Below, piece by piece: positions 22,377-33,079 of a stretch of DNA of 64,000 nt. The stretch lies in assembly GCA_905221605.1 (NCBI GenBank), contig CAJNDS010000063.1, positions 95,001 to 159,000 on the forward strand. The letters run 5' to 3'. Both the position numbers and the translations under genes were made by a program. Numbering within the stretch: position 1 is the stretch's first letter; every line of letters begins with the position of its first letter. The notes beneath the pieces are model-generated. The model saw only the letters and a list, made by a program, of their open reading frames with translations. It made no database searches and was not told the origin of the DNA. The stretch comes from Symbiodinium natans. Taxonomy: Eukaryota > Sar > Dinophyceae > Suessiales > Symbiodiniaceae.

Positions 22377-22736
22377 GTTCTATAGGGAGCCCTACAAGCC
22401 CAACAGGGTTTAGGGTTAAGAGTTTACAGAAGCCCAAAACCTTGCACGAGAAAGCAAAAGGGATTGAGGCTCAGGCCCGAAAGCTCAATGGTTTAATGTA
22501 GGGCTCAAGTTCGACAAGATCAAAGTGGACGCAGCTGTCGGCTTTTTGTTCAGAGATTTGGGGTCTTTGTGGGGTGTAGCTTTAGAGTTTTAGGGTTACT
22601 GAAGGTTTTAGGCCTCAGAAGGCCCGAGCTTAAAGTTTCAGATTCTGACCTGATGCCCTAATTCCTAAACCCCACACCCTAAACCCTAAATCCTAAACCC
22701 CAAGCCCTAAACCCCAAACTGCGAACGCGAGTTGAG

Positions 22737-22788
22737 GTGATGTGCCCACGGCGTTGCCGACAGACGACGAGGCCCACGCGAGCACGGG
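22737..22788 (+). CDS. short exon candidate
   Basis: After GTTGAG: DVPTALPTDDEAHAST, ending before GTTTGG. Confidence 0.35.
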
Positions 22789-22905
22789 GTTTGGGGTTTC
22801 GGGGGCTCGGCATTCTGGGCGTTGTGGTCAACTAGGATCCCTTGTCGCCACTACATGGTTTATATAGTTTTGGGTTTAGGGTTTAGGGTTTAGGGTTTAG
22901 GACTA

Positions 22906-23017
22906 CTTGGAAGCCCCGTTGGCTTAGTAAGTAGGGTTGGTAAGGCGGGTTATGGGCAGTACCGCGGGGCTTCTAGGGGATACTTTGGCAGACTTGCAAA
23001 GTCAAAGGAGCTTCTAG
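22906..23017. mobile_element. MITE family A copy 4
   Basis: Starts CTTGGAAGCCCCGTTGGCTT, core GGTAAGGCGGGTTATGGG, ends GTCAAAGGAGCTTCTAG. Same orientation as copy 3. Confidence 0.7.
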
Positions 23018-23454
23018 GTATGGTTCCATGGTTTCGGGTTTCTTGTTTAGGGCCTTGAGACCTGGTTCTCGGAGGATTGATATGAGTTAGGGTTTGCGTG
23101 TTTGTCGTAGAATCCCATACTAACCCTCCCTAGGCGGTTTACAAGACAGAGAAGCCCCACAACGCACCGAGCCCTTCAACGATCCTTCCTTCTACCTCTA
23201 CTACGGAGCCCAAATTATCAATCCTAGACTCTAGATCCTGTATGCCCCTTACCCTAAACATGCAAAAGCCTGAACCCTCAAGCAACACGTAGCTCATCCA
23301 CCCTACACCCGAAGACCTCTACCCTCAACCCCTGAACCCTAAACCCCCAACCCGAAACCCCCTAAACTTAACTTTGAACCCTAAACCCAAACCCTGAACC
23401 TTCATCCCAACTCCCGCAAACACCCCCTGAAAGCAAACCATCCCGACCTGCAAG

Positions 23455-23488
23455 GCGTTAGGCCCGCCGCCAGGGCTGGAGGAGGCAG
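23455..23488 (+). CDS. micro-exon candidate
   Basis: After CTGCAAG: ALGPPPGLEEA, then GATAGA (GA donor). Short; chance is possible. Confidence 0.3.
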
Positions 23489-24097
23489 GATAGAAGGTAT
23501 ACCGCGGTTTCGGCTAATAGGGTTGAGAGTTTTAGGGTTTCGGGGTTTCGGGGTTTAGGGGGGGTTAGGGTTTACGACGACCATCGCAAGCAATCAAGTT
23601 CGACCCTAACACTGAATCCCTAAACCCTAAACCCTAAGCCCTACGCCCTAAGCCCTAAACCCTAAACCCTAAACCCTAACACTAAAGCCCCTAAACCCTA
23701 CGTGGCAAGGGCATGCTGGAAGAAGTGCGTTCAAGGACTGAAACCTAAGCCCAACGAGGCACGGCGTCTTACCCTAAAATTACAAGGGGGCCGCCTGTTC
23801 TAAACACTAAACCCTAAGCTAGGGTTTCCCTAACCTCCTTTAATGGATCCTGATGTATGGGCCCTCAGTTTATATAGGGTATATATGGCTTGTATAAGGG
23901 GTACCCGTTAAAGGTACCATACGAAGGGACCATGTAGCTACCTGCCCGTTTAAGGTACCATACGAAGGGACCATGTAGGTACCCTAAGATGAGCCTTCAA
24001 TCTTCAAGCCTCAGCGCTATAAATTCTACACCCCTGCACCCTCTAACCCTAAACCCTAAAAACTAAAACCTAAACCCTAGACCCAGAGGTCCTTCAG

Positions 24098-24154
24098 AAC
24101 GCCCATCTCGAAGGGCATCTTCCTCAGGCGCAGGACACCAGCTGCAAGTTGGAG
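24098..24154 (+). CDS. short exon candidate
   Basis: 19 codons after CCTTCAG: NAHLEGHLPQAQDTSCKLE, with a GTTTGG donor. Confidence 0.45.
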
Positions 24155-24303
24155 GTTTGGTGTTTCGGGAGATTAGGGTTTAGGGTTAAGGGCTTAGGGT
24201 TTAGGGTTTAGGGTTTAGGGGGGTGGCAAGTCTAGTCTCCTAAGGCCACCGCGAATCCCCAAAATGGCCCCCCTTCAGCACCATGAGCCCTAAACCCTAA
24301 ACC

Positions 24304-24432
24304 GCCGAGCAGCCCGATGCAAGTCGATACGTCGTCTCCATCCACAACGCCCTGCAGGCGGCGACAGTCCTATGCACATACTCTACAGGCAGGAGCTGTT
24401 TCTCCAACGAGAAGATGGGATTTCCACTGTGA
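24304..24432 (+). CDS. exon or gene end, unknown product
   Basis: Open from the end of a CCCTAAA stretch: AEQPDASRYVVSIHNALQAA, TVLCTYSTGRSCFSNEKMGF, then TGA 24430-24432 unless a donor precedes it. Another frame is open further, so this is tentative. Confidence 0.4.
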   Translation, partial: AEQPDASRYVVSIHNALQAATVLCTYSTGRSCFSNEKMGFPL

Positions 24433-24515
24433 CGATGGGCTACGAATTCCTTTCCCTACCTCGAAACCGCCCCTGAGGCTCTCGCAATCCGCAAGACGCG
24501 GTTTCGAAGTAGCAG

Positions 24516-24635
24516 GCCCTGACCGAATTTTTGGACTACAGACGGGATGAGCTTATCAGCAACCCACGTGCGCATTGGGTTCAAAAACTGTTGCTACCTT
24601 CAGCTGTCAAGCTGACGAGGATTTTTGTCGGCAAG
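24516..24635 (+). CDS. 40-codon exon with canonical splice sites
   Basis: Between GTAGCAG and GGCAAG-GTAAGT: ALTEFLDYRRDELISNPRAH then WVQKLLLPSAVKLTRIFVGK. Best-bounded exon outside the MIF4G gene. Product not recognised. Confidence 0.6.
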
Positions 24636-24704
24636 GTAAGTGCCCTGTCGGTCGCGGTGGCCAGCCGCACGTGCCACACGCAGGTGCTTGCAACCCTCAG
24701 GGAT

Positions 24705-24811
24705 CCTAAGGGTCCATGTACCTATGTAGTATATACTTGGCCCTTAAAGGGGTTCCCATATGGTAGCTTTAGGGCCCAAGTATATACTATATAGGTACAT
24801 GGACCCTTAGG
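24705..24811. mobile_element. MITE family B copy, near-perfect hairpin
   Basis: CCTAAGGGTCCATGTACCTA ... TAGGTACATGGACCCTTAGG, with inner matches TATACTTGG and CCAAGTATA. No coding capacity. Related copies near 18343, 30915 and 57256. Confidence 0.7.
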
Positions 24812-25120
24812 GCAAGATGTGCAGTCCAGTTGCAGCAACATGGGGCCGATTGGGACAAGTGATTGATTTAAAGGTCGATGCTGCAACAGTTTCGGCCCTC
24901 GCAGCTAGATAGGTTGTTTAGCGTCTAAGGTTTCTGGGGGTTCAGACCCTGTCGGCCAGGGAAGGCTCAGGTTTTAGGGGCCGGTGTGTTAACTCTTCAG
25001 TGTCTATGGCGCGACAGGTGTTGTGTTTAGGGTTCAGATCTGGGGCCAGAATCTAGGGGTTATACTGCATGGACACTTAAAAAAGCGAAACCCTAAACCC
25101 TAAACCCTAAACCCTTAAAG

Positions 25121-25176
25121 GTGGTCGCAACTTTGAGGTGCACAGCTTTAGCCACATGTGTACAGTGTTTGAGCAG
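25121..25176 (+). CDS. short exon candidate
   Basis: After CTTAAAG: GRNFEVHSFSHMCTVFEQ, with a GTGTGA donor. Confidence 0.45.
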
Positions 25177-25819
25177 GTGTGAGCCTCATTGGTGGAGGAA
25201 AAGATTGACACCGCCAAGTTCCAGGAAACCCTAAACCCTAAAACCCTAAACCTTAAACCCTAAACCCTAAACCCTAAAGGATCTCCACGGGAGCGAGGTG
25301 TTTAAAGAACTTTGCGGGAGCAAAAACCCTCCGAGAGGTTTTCGGGCCGATTCTTCGGGACCACGTGCTTTGGGGTTTAGGGTTTAGGGTTCAGGGTGAA
25401 GTGTGTAATTAGGGTTAGGGTTTATGGCTTGTTGGTTTAATTGAGGGGCTGTGTAAGCCTACCTGTAAGGGGTACTTACCCTTCTTTTCACCGCCCCCTC
25501 CTCAAGGACCATCTATGTTTGGACCCAAAACCCTGAACCTCAAACCAAGTGATCCCTGAACCCTTCGTCTTGGTGAAGATGTCGGGCCTATGTGTGGCAC
25601 CGCCACGACCCCACCTTGAAACGTCCGCAAGTTGTTCTGAGTTCGGGTGTCGGAACAAAGACAAACGCAGTGGCCCGATCGATTGCTAAAAGGTCGCCAT
25701 TAAGCTGAAATCTTGAGGCTTGTGACCTTCCTACCGCTTAACCTTTACAGCAGGGCAGCTGGCTAGAATATCCTACACCCATGCCTAGACGCTCAAGTAC
25801 AATGCGTGAGTGCCACCAG

Positions 25820-25908
25820 GACTGGTGCAAGAAGGAAGGCCACAGCACCTTGGATGAAGTCCTGGACTTCTTTGACGACTTTGCCGTGGCGCTTGGGTGG
25901 CTCGGCAG
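25820..25908 (+). CDS. acidic exon candidate
   Basis: After GCCACCAG: DWCKKEGHSTLDEVLDFFDD then FAVALGWLG, ending AG at GTCACG. Plausibly joined to the terminal exon at 25982. Confidence 0.5.
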
Positions 25909-25981
25909 GTCACGTCGTTGAGATCTTGGAGTTCTTCAGGATGCTCCAGAGTTCAGGGCTGTAGGGTTTAGTTAGGGTTAG

Positions 25982-26143
25982 TTTACTTGTTACTGGAGCG
26001 AAAGAGCAATGACACTCAGAGTGCTTCAGCATTCTGATCTCTTGGTGGCTCTGACAACCAAGTGGCTGGAGCAAAAACACGTTGAGGGTGACCTGTTCTG
26101 TTTTCTTCTCCAAAACGATCAAGGAGAGCCCAAGTCTTGTTGA
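25982..26143 (+). CDS. probable terminal exon
   Basis: Open after a TAG, through LRVLQHSDLLVALTTKWLEQ and KHVEGDLFCFLLQNDQGEPK, to TGA 26141-26143. The acceptor may be any of several AGs between 25981 and 26028. The antisense frame over 25910-26164 is taken as a shadow. Confidence 0.5.
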   Translation, partial: FTCYWSERAMTLRVLQHSDLLVALTTKWLEQKHVEGDLFCFLLQNDQGEPKSC

Positions 26144-26313
26144 GTGAGTTGAGCTGTCATTCATGCTGTCGAGTTATGCCTTGTGTGTGTGTGCGCGTGT
26201 CGAGTGTTTTTTGTGTGTGAACTGACGATTTTCATGTATATCAAACCCAATTAGGGAAGATTGAAATATTAGTTTATTAAGGTTCTAAGGGGAGTATAGT
26301 CTTCAGGCTTCAG

Positions 26314-26757
26314 GTGTTGCCAAGTTCTTGTACGTCCTTCGTGCAGAGTAGTAAGAGTAGGGCTTGCGCAAGGCGACGTGGAGTGCGGATACTATGGACC
26401 CTTAGGGATTGCGACTTGAGAGCGGTGTTTGCGCATTGTGAGTTGTACTTCCACAGACTACGCGTCACCCTACACGCTAGGCGCCATATGCCATGTTCTC
26501 GACTATGCAGGGAGCCATGCCGACCGTCTTGTGTGCAACCACGCCCATGTGATCAGTTAACACCCACTAGCCGTCCGAAACCAACAAAGTTTGTCCAGGA
26601 CCCAGAAGTAACTTGGCCTTTTTTTTTCTTCCTTATTTTCGGGTTCAGGTTTCCCTTATCAGCAGCACCCGAAATATCTTGCCGTCCTCCTAGCATAGCA
26701 CCTCAGACCCCCAATTCAAGCCTCAGGGTCCGTGGTGGAATCCCCTTGTCACACTAG
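26314..26757 (+). CDS. 147-codon ORF, Cys/Arg-rich
   Basis: ATG-initiated frame with many Cys and Arg (MPCSRLCREPCRPSCVQP). The first 90 residues could be coding; after 26600 it crosses poly-T and a dispersed repeat. Not recognised. Confidence 0.2.
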   Translation: MLPSSCTSFVQSSKSRACARRRGVRILWTLRDCDLRAVFAHCELYFHRLRVTLHARRHMPCSRLCREPCRPSCVQPRPCDQLTPTSRPKPTKFVQDPEVTWPFFFFLIFGFRFPLSAAPEISCRPPSIAPQTPNSSLRVRGGIPLSH

Positions 26758-27346
26758 TCACTAAGGCTCAAGATCTTGGAGAAACGGCCGGGGCCTCAAC
26801 GGTGTGACAACTTTCAGATTTCAGCTGGGGTTCTGGGTTTTGGGTTTTGGGGTTTAGGGTTTAGGGTTTAGGGTTTAATTAGGGTTTAGGGTTTCGGGTT
26901 CAGGGTTTAGGGTTTCGGGTGTAGGGTTTAAGGTTTCGGGTTCAGGGTGTAGGGTTTAGGGTTCAGTGTGTAGGGTTTAGGGTTAGGGTTTGGGGGTGGG
27001 GATCAGCATGGCATTGTCGGCTCGTCGTATGGGTTTTAAACTCCGGAAATCCGAATTCTTGAAATTAGGGGCAGGGCACCAAGTTCCCACCTTTCCTACT
27101 GAGAAGTAGGGTTTAGGGTTTTAGGGTTTCGGGTTTCGGGTTTAGAGTTTATGCCAGCACAGTGCTGTTTCATCTGCGAAGGGTCTCGCGAGGAAAGAAG
27201 TGGAAGGACAGATAAAACCTGACGTCCACCAACAACTCTTCGTGCCAAAACAAGGGATGACCCCGTAACCTATCACTCCCAACACCCCCAAGTCTTCAAA
27301 CCCTCAGCCCTAAGCGCCGCAAAAACTAAACCCCAACCTAAACCCA

Positions 27347-27437
27347 AAACCCAAAACCCAAAACCCTAAACCCTAAACCCTAAACCCCAAACCCTAAACC
27401 CTAAACCCTAAACCCTAAACCCTAAACCCCAAACCCA
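27347..27437. repeat. CCCTAAA array
   Basis: Mixed CCCTAAA, CCCCAAA and CCCAAAA, ending before the exon at 27462. Confidence 0.9.
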
Positions 27438-27461
27438 AGGCCCCCCCTTGTCTCTTCCCAG

Positions 27462-27513
27462 GCGCTTGCTGGGGAAGCTGCAGGCTGCTCAAGCCTCGCC
27501 AACCAAGGCTGGG
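27462..27513 (+). CDS. short exon candidate
   Basis: After TCTTCCCAG: RLLGKLQAAQASPTKAG, with the intron starting GTTTAGGG. Sits exactly between a CCCTAAA array (27347-27437) and the window's longest TTTAGGG array. Confidence 0.5.
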
Positions 27514-27890
27514 GTTTAGGGTTTAGGGTTTAGGGTTTAGGGTTTAGGGTTTAGGGTTTAGGGTTTAGGGTTTAGGGTTTAGGGTTTAGGGTGTAGGGTT
27601 TAGGGTTTAGGGTTTAGGGTTTAGGGTTTAGGGTTTAGGGTTTAGGGATTCGGGTTTAGGGTTTAGGGTTTAGGGTTTAGGGTTTAGGGTTTAGGGTTTA
27701 GGGTTTAGGGTTTAGGGTCTAGGGTTTAGGGTTTAGGGATTCGGGTTTAGGGTTTAGGGTTTAGGGTTTAGGGTTTAGGGTTTAGGGTTTAGGGTTTAGG
27801 GTTTAGGGTTTAGGGTTTAGGGTCTAGGGTTTAGGGTTTAGGGATTCGGGTTTCGGGTTTCGGGTTTAGGGTTTAGGGTGTAGGGTTTAG
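27514..27890. repeat. TTTAGGG array, longest in window
   Basis: About 50 units starting at the donor of exon 27462-27513. Three interruptions by TTTAGGGATTCGGG at roughly regular spacing suggest a higher-order unit duplicated in the array. Confidence 0.95.
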
Positions 27891-28217
27891 GGTTGGGCTG
27901 TGGGGTTTGGGGTTAGGGATTTGGAATTTGGGGTTTGGGGTTTGGGGTGAGAGGTTTCGGGCATAGAGCTTAGGCTTTCGAGCTTAATTAGGGCTTATGG
28001 GGTTTAGAGTTGTTTCAAGGCTTAGTAGGGTTTATGGACGGGGCTGGGGCTTCATGGCCGCAACTTTCAGGACTGGCCCTCATAGGTAGGGTGCTCATGA
28101 TTTAACACCCAAATCTCTAAACCTTAACCCTAAACCCTACACCCTAAATCCTAAATCTAAAACCCTAAACCCAAGTAAACCCCGAACCCCTATAAAACCG
28201 GCCCCCCAAAAACGAAG

Positions 28218-28308
28218 GCGCCAGCGCCCGCCGCGTCCGCACCGGCCCCGGCGGCACCCGCACCGGCGGCGGCCCCATCGGGCGAGGCCGGGCCGGGCCA
28301 CTTCAAGG
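28218..28308 (+). CDS. Ala/Pro-rich exon
   Basis: After AACGAAG: APAPAASAPAPAAPAPAAAP then SGEAGPGHFK, ending before GTTTAGGG-like sequence. Very GC-rich linker. Confidence 0.45.
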
Positions 28309-28870
28309 GTTTAGGGGTTTAGGGCCTTAATAATGGTTAGGGCATTTAGGTATTTAGGGCTTTACGGGCTTGGGTTTAGGGTTTGTGGTTTAGGGTTTAT
28401 AGGGTTTGGGGTTTAGGGCTTGCGCGCTAAGGGGTTTCGGGGGCTTGGTGGTTTAGGGGTTTAGGGGATTGGGGGATTCGCGTTTAGGGGTTTAGGGCCT
28501 TAGAGTTTAAGGTTCGTTGTAACTGTAGGAGATGCCTTAAACCCTGAAACCCCAATAGCCCCTAAGCCCCCAAACCCTCAAACCCCCGAACCCGATACCC
28601 CAAACTCCAAACTCTCAATTTTTTGCCCCAAGCCCGAAACCCTAAACCCTAGACCCTAAATTGAAGTCTAAACTCTAAACCCCTAACCCCTAAACCCCTT
28701 TCCCTCAAAGCCCCTTACACCCTCAACCTTTACAAGGTGCCAGAAACCCTAAACCCTAAACCCCCAAACCCTAAACCCGAAACCCTAAACCCTAAACCCC
28801 ATGAACTCCAACCCCCAAACCCTAAACCCTAAATCCAAAACCCTAAAGCCTAAACCCTAAACCCTCAAAG

Positions 28871-28970
28871 GTGCCAGGCCTCAGCGACCTGCTGGAGAAG
28901 GCGGTGCTCCAACGCTGCCAAGGTGGCATCCCTTTTGAGAGCAATCCCAAGGGCCCTTGGTACAATAAAG
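28871..28970 (+). CDS. 33-codon exon candidate
   Basis: After CTCAAAG: VPGLSDLLEKAVLQRCQGGI then PFESNPKGPWYNK, ending G before GAAGAG (GA donor). CCCTAAA upstream, TTTAGGG downstream. Confidence 0.55.
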
Positions 28971-29178
28971 GAAGAGGGTTGAGGGTTCAGGCTTTAGGGT
29001 TAGGGGGTTTAGGTATTTAGGGGTTTAGGGGGTTGGGTTTAGGGTTGTAGGTTTAGGGTTTATCCCGGACTTCCCAACATGAGTGCATGCTGGACCCATC
29101 TCATGGCGAGAGCGGTGAGCATGGGCTGACTTGTAAGAACTCCGCTGTTCGGAGTGCATGGCTGTTACCAAAGAAAAG

Positions 29179-29289
29179 TCAGCGGTTTGCTGAGGTCTGC
29201 AACGCGTTTAACTGGACAAGTGTTGAGCCTCGACAAGACACCCCTAACCTGGCAATCAAATTCAGATGTCCAGCCCATTCGCAGTGCAG
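29179..29289 (+). CDS. 37-codon exon candidate
   Basis: After AGAAAAG: SGLLRSATRLTGQVLSLDKT then PLTWQSNSDVQPIRSA, with a GTAGGG donor. Two other frames are also open. Confidence 0.4.
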
Positions 29290-29736
29290 GTAGGGGGCAA
29301 AAGATGCCCAAAGTCGGCGCAGCTGTTCTGCCCCGCTGTGCTTGAACTCCACAAACCCGCAACACATCGAAAAGAATCCTCTCAAAAGTCGCAAGTTCCC
29401 TAGAAATGGTATGACAAACCGCTCGACCCGCAACCACTTCTGAAGGAGTCCGTTGTGGTTGTTGAGGAATTGTGTTGGACTGAATCAGGCATGTCTAATC
29501 CAAACTCCGGATGAAAAGCAACCATCAGGGGTTTAGGGTTTAGGGTTTAGGGTTAAGTGCCCAAAGCGCTAGGTACGAACTATTGGAAGGCCCTAGCACG
29601 CCCTAATTAGGCAGTCAAGGGTTCCAAAGCCCAAGCCAAAAAAATAGCGGACGTTCGTTTAGGGTTTAGGGTTTAGGGTTCAGGGTTTAGGGTTTACAAA
29701 GCAGTCCTAAATCCCAAACACTAGACCCTGTTTCAG

Positions 29737-29769
29737 TTCCCCACCCGGCCGCCCGCGCCCGACAAGAAG
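29737..29769 (+). CDS. micro-exon candidate
   Basis: After GTTTCAG: FPTRPPAPDKK, with a GTTCAA donor. Confidence 0.35.
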
Positions 29770-30149
29770 GTTCAAGGCCCTGACACCCATAAACCCTAAA
29801 CCCTAAGCCCTAAGCCCTAAACCCTAAACCCTGCTCCCTAAACCCTAAACCCTCAACCCTAAACCCTAAACCCCAAAGGATCCATGTGCCCATATTGGCT
29901 TAGGGTTCAGGGTCGGGGCACCCCTTTTGGTTCACAACCTCTGTAGCCACTTTAAGCCTTATACGCGTTGAGCTCTAGAGACCTGTTCTAAATTGCATAA
30001 AAGACCGCCAGCCCCTACAATTTTCGACTTTTTCAAGCCTTATAAGCCTTGTAACCCGTCGTAAGCTTCTTCCCTCCTGGAACCCTATTGCCCTATTTCA
30101 AGTCCCCGGACGCCTGACAAGCACGGTCTTATCAGCCCTAAACGCCTAA

Positions 30150-30404
30150 AGACCTTGCCTTAAGGATCTGGAACCTCGTGAAGGCCCAAGTATACGCCAC
30201 ATTACGATCGAGCCTGCTTGTCGCAACTGTCGCGACATTGACGCCAAAGATGGACAATCGGAAATCTCTTGGGATTACGCTCGGCGCCTGCAGGGGCTGG
30301 TTTCCGATGTCGAGAGGCTTAGGGCGGAGATCAATGGCCAGGCAACCCTCTATTCTGCACACCAGTTTCGGGGCATACTTCAAAACAAATGCAAAAACAA
30401 ATAA
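30150..30404 (+). CDS. 84-codon open exon without ATG, terminal
   Basis: Open from just after a stop at 30147 to TAA 30402-30404: LEPREGPSIRHITIEPACRN, CRDIDAKDGQSEISWDYARR, LQGLVSDVERLRAEINGQAT. It has a CxxC pair and a clear Leu-heptad helix. It lacks a start codon, so it is probably a 3' exon. Two other open frames here look less protein-like. Confidence 0.5.
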   Translation, partial: RPCLKDLEPREGPSIRHITIEPACRNCRDIDAKDGQSEISWDYARRLQGLVSDVERLRAEINGQATLYSAHQFRGILQNKCKNK

Positions 30405-30544
30405 ACAAAAATATATATAGATATATGTAGGCACATGGACCCTTTGGGCTGTATGCAAAGCTAAACCCTAAACCCGAAACCCCCAACCCTAAACCCTAAA
30501 ACCTAAACCCGTTCCCGGGACCCCAACCCCAAACGCCTTACAAG

Positions 30545-30609
30545 CCAAGCTTTGGTTGCGAGGGCCGGCTGCTGCATGGTGCCACGGTCGAGCGACGACC
30601 CTGGCTCAG
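30545..30609 (+). CDS. short exon candidate
   Basis: After CTTACAAG: PSFGCEGRLLHGATVERRPW then L, ending AG before GCGCAG (GC donor). Confidence 0.35.
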
Positions 30610-30914
30610 GCGCAGTTGCGGGTTTAGTGTTTAGGGTTTAAGGTTTAGGGCTTAGGGTTTAGGGCTTAGGGTTCAGAATCTGGGGACCACATGAACCCTA
30701 AAATTAGGGTCATGTACCCTATACTACGATAACTCCTAATAAGGTATATGAACCATAAGCCACTTTAGGGTGCATGTCGTCCCCTAGGAGAGTTTAAGGT
30801 TTAGGGTTTAGGGTGTAGGGGGTCTTCGGGTCCCTTCAGTTGTCAATATCTCTGCAAGGTTTCATGGCTTCCCTAAACCGTAAGCCCTAAACCCTAAACC
30901 TAAACCTTGTTTTG

Positions 30915-31012
30915 CCCTGAGGGCCCATGCACCTAAATAAGGAGTACTTGGGCTTGAAAGTACCTCCTATACAAGGACCTTGGGGCCCGAGTCGAAAAAA
31001 GAAGGTACCCTA
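30915..31012. mobile_element. MITE family B, degraded copy
   Basis: GAGGGCCCATGCACCTAAAT, then TACTTGGGCTTGAAAGTACC and CAAGGACCTTGGGGCCCGAG. Its far end runs into CCCTAAA repeats. Confidence 0.5.
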
Positions 31013-31074
31013 AACCCCCAACCCTAGACCCAAAACCCTAAACCATAGACCCTAAACCCTAAACCCTGCTGTAG

Positions 31075-31135
31075 AATCGAACGGCTGGAGCGCTTGAGCT
31101 TGTATACTAAGAGGCTCTACAAGCTCCCTCTCCAG
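31075..31135 (+). CDS. exon with canonical donor
   Basis: After GCTGTAG: IERLERLSLYTKRLYKLPLQ, then GTAAAA. Basic helical segment. Confidence 0.55.
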
Positions 31136-31479
31136 GTAAAAGTAGATTGAAAAAGGTTCCCTCAGTTGGGTTTACGTGCGATGAAGGTTTTAGCCCTAAA
31201 GCCTAAACCCTAAACCCTTAAACCCCTTTAACCCCCTTAACCCCCTTACCCCCTTAACCCCCTAAACCCCCTAAACCCCCTAAACCCCCTAAACCCCCTA
31301 AACCTGAAACCTCCGAAGCCCCCTCAACCCTAATTCGTACGCCCTGTCAAGCAAAACCTCCCTCCCTTGGCAACCCTTGAGCCCAAAAGCCGAAGCCCGA
31401 CCTACAAAGGGTTTAGGGTTTAGGGTTTAGGGTTTACGGTTTACGGTTTAGGGTTTACGGTTTAGGGTTTAGGGCCCAG

Positions 31480-31541
31480 AAGCCGGAAAGGTGGCAGCGC
31501 AGCAGGATGCTTTCATTGCGGAGCTGCAGTTGCTCGTCGCA
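31480..31541 (+). CDS. coiled-coil-like exon
   Basis: After GGCCCAG: AGKVAAQQDAFIAELQLLVA, with a GTGTCT donor; TTTAGGG arrays on both sides. Confidence 0.45.
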
Positions 31542-31791
31542 GTGTCTTGTGGGTTTCAGGACAAATTTGAGGGTTTAGGGTTTAGGGTTTGGGGTTTGGG
31601 GTTTAGGGTTTAGGGTTTAGGGTTTAGGGTTTGCTGCTGCAACTCCTTACTTGCAGCTCTGAGTGTGGATTCTTTCTAGCTTGGGTTTTATGCAGCACTC
31701 TGTGTGTGTGTGTGCTTTTTTTCCGAACTACGTAGCATGAAGCGGAACGCCCAAAACGCTAAACCTTAATGCGTGCGGAATATAGTTGCAG

Positions 31792-31861
31792 GCACGTCTT
31801 TACAGAAGCTCCTCGTTTTGCATCGTGCCCCAAAAGCTCTCGCACGGGTCTTGTTTTTCAG
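31792..31861 (+). CDS. short exon candidate
   Basis: After AGTTGCAG: ARLYRSSSFCIVPQKLSHGS then CFS, ending G at GTCAAG. Confidence 0.45.
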
Positions 31862-32207
31862 GTCAAGGCGTTCTCGCACCTCACACGATGAGCCTTCTAG
31901 AGCGCATTTCCAGGTGCCTAAATAGGAATACTTGGGCCTTCAAGCACTTCCTACGTAACTACTATTTGCTGAAGAACCCCAAAACAGTGGGGAAAAATAG
32001 CAATCCCTTTATTACCCTTATAAGTAAGAAGCTTTTTAGTCTTAGGTGGGGGTTCTTGAGCAAATACTAGATATAAGGACTTTTGGGCTCAAATATCATT
32101 ATCCCTAAACCCTAAACCCTAAACCCTAAACCCTAAACCCTAAACCCTAAACCCTAAACCCTAAACCCTTAGGTTTTCTCTCAGTCTATGAAGACTGCTG
32201 CAACTTT

Positions 32208-32320
32208 TCTAAGAGTAGGCCCTTGTTCCCAGTTCCCTTTATGAGTTTTATAAGCCCATTTAACACTGAAAACGGGTGCCCTGCTTATTTTCCTGGGTTA
32301 CTCTTGGGTCTAGATTGTGT
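32208..32320. mobile_element. MITE family C copy
   Basis: AGAGTAGGCCCTTGTTCCCA ... TGGGTTACTCTTGGGTCTAG, middle ACGGGTGCCCTGCTTATTTT. Confidence 0.5.
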
Positions 32321-32512
32321 TCACAAACCCCGAAACTCTCAACCCTCAGCCCTCTCCTCTTCTGGTATTTTCCTTCAATCTCGCGAGTGAAAGTCCGACA
32401 GCCCCATAGCCACCAGGGAAAACCCCAAGTCCTAAACCCTAAACCCTAAACCCTAAACCCTAAACCCTAAACAGCCTAAACCTCTCTTTCATATATAATT
32501 TAAATGTTAATG

Positions 32513-32876
32513 AGTTACTGGGCAAGGTCATTTTTTTACTGGGCAAGGTCATTTGTTTTACTGGGCAAGGTCATTTTTTAACTGGGCAAGGTCGTTCGGT
32601 CTAAAAAAACGACCTCGCCCAGTAAAAAAATGGCCTTGCCCAGTAAAAAAAAGACCTTGCCCAGTAAAAAAAGACCTTGCCCAGTAACAGGGTTACTGGG
32701 CAAGGTCATTTTTTTTACTGGGCAAGGTCATTTCTTTACTGGGCAAGGTCATTTGTTTATTGGGCAAGGTCATTTTTTTTGCTGGGCAAGGTCATTTTTT
32801 TACTGGGCAAGGTCATTTTTTCACTGGGCAAGGTTTTTTTTTACTGGGCAAGGTCATTTTTTTTGCTGGGCAAGGT
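32513..32876. repeat. 22-bp tandem repeat with two orientation switches
   Basis: Unit ACTGGGCAAGGTCATTTTTT. By eye there are four units on +, four inverted (32610-32690), then nine on +. The turn points are TCGTTCGGTCTAAAAAAACG and CCCAGTAACAGGGTTACTGG. Spacers are T-runs of varying length. No coding role is credible. Confidence 0.8.
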
Positions 32877-33032
32877 CGTTCTATATAAGTGAAATATTTT
32901 CTTCATGTTGTGGGATTCTTTGGGCGGGTGGGTGTTTTCCTGGAGTAATTGCTTGACTAGCGAATGCTTGGACTTGAGATGCTGAACCCTAAACCCTAAA
33001 CCCTAACCCCACCCTCAGATACCCTCAGCAAG

Positions 33033-33079
33033 GCTTAAGCCCATGGAAGAAAAGCGCCTGCGCAAGTTCCTCCAGGAGG
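33033..33079 (+). CDS. basic short exon
   Basis: After CAGCAAG: LKPMEEKRLRKFLQE, ending G before GATTAA (GA donor). Confidence 0.4.

Noticed and set aside
32510-32956. CRISPR array or repeat protein
   Set aside because: Units lack unique spacers (only T-runs), orientation switches, and the context is eukaryotic; the translated GQGHFF repeats follow from the DNA repeat.
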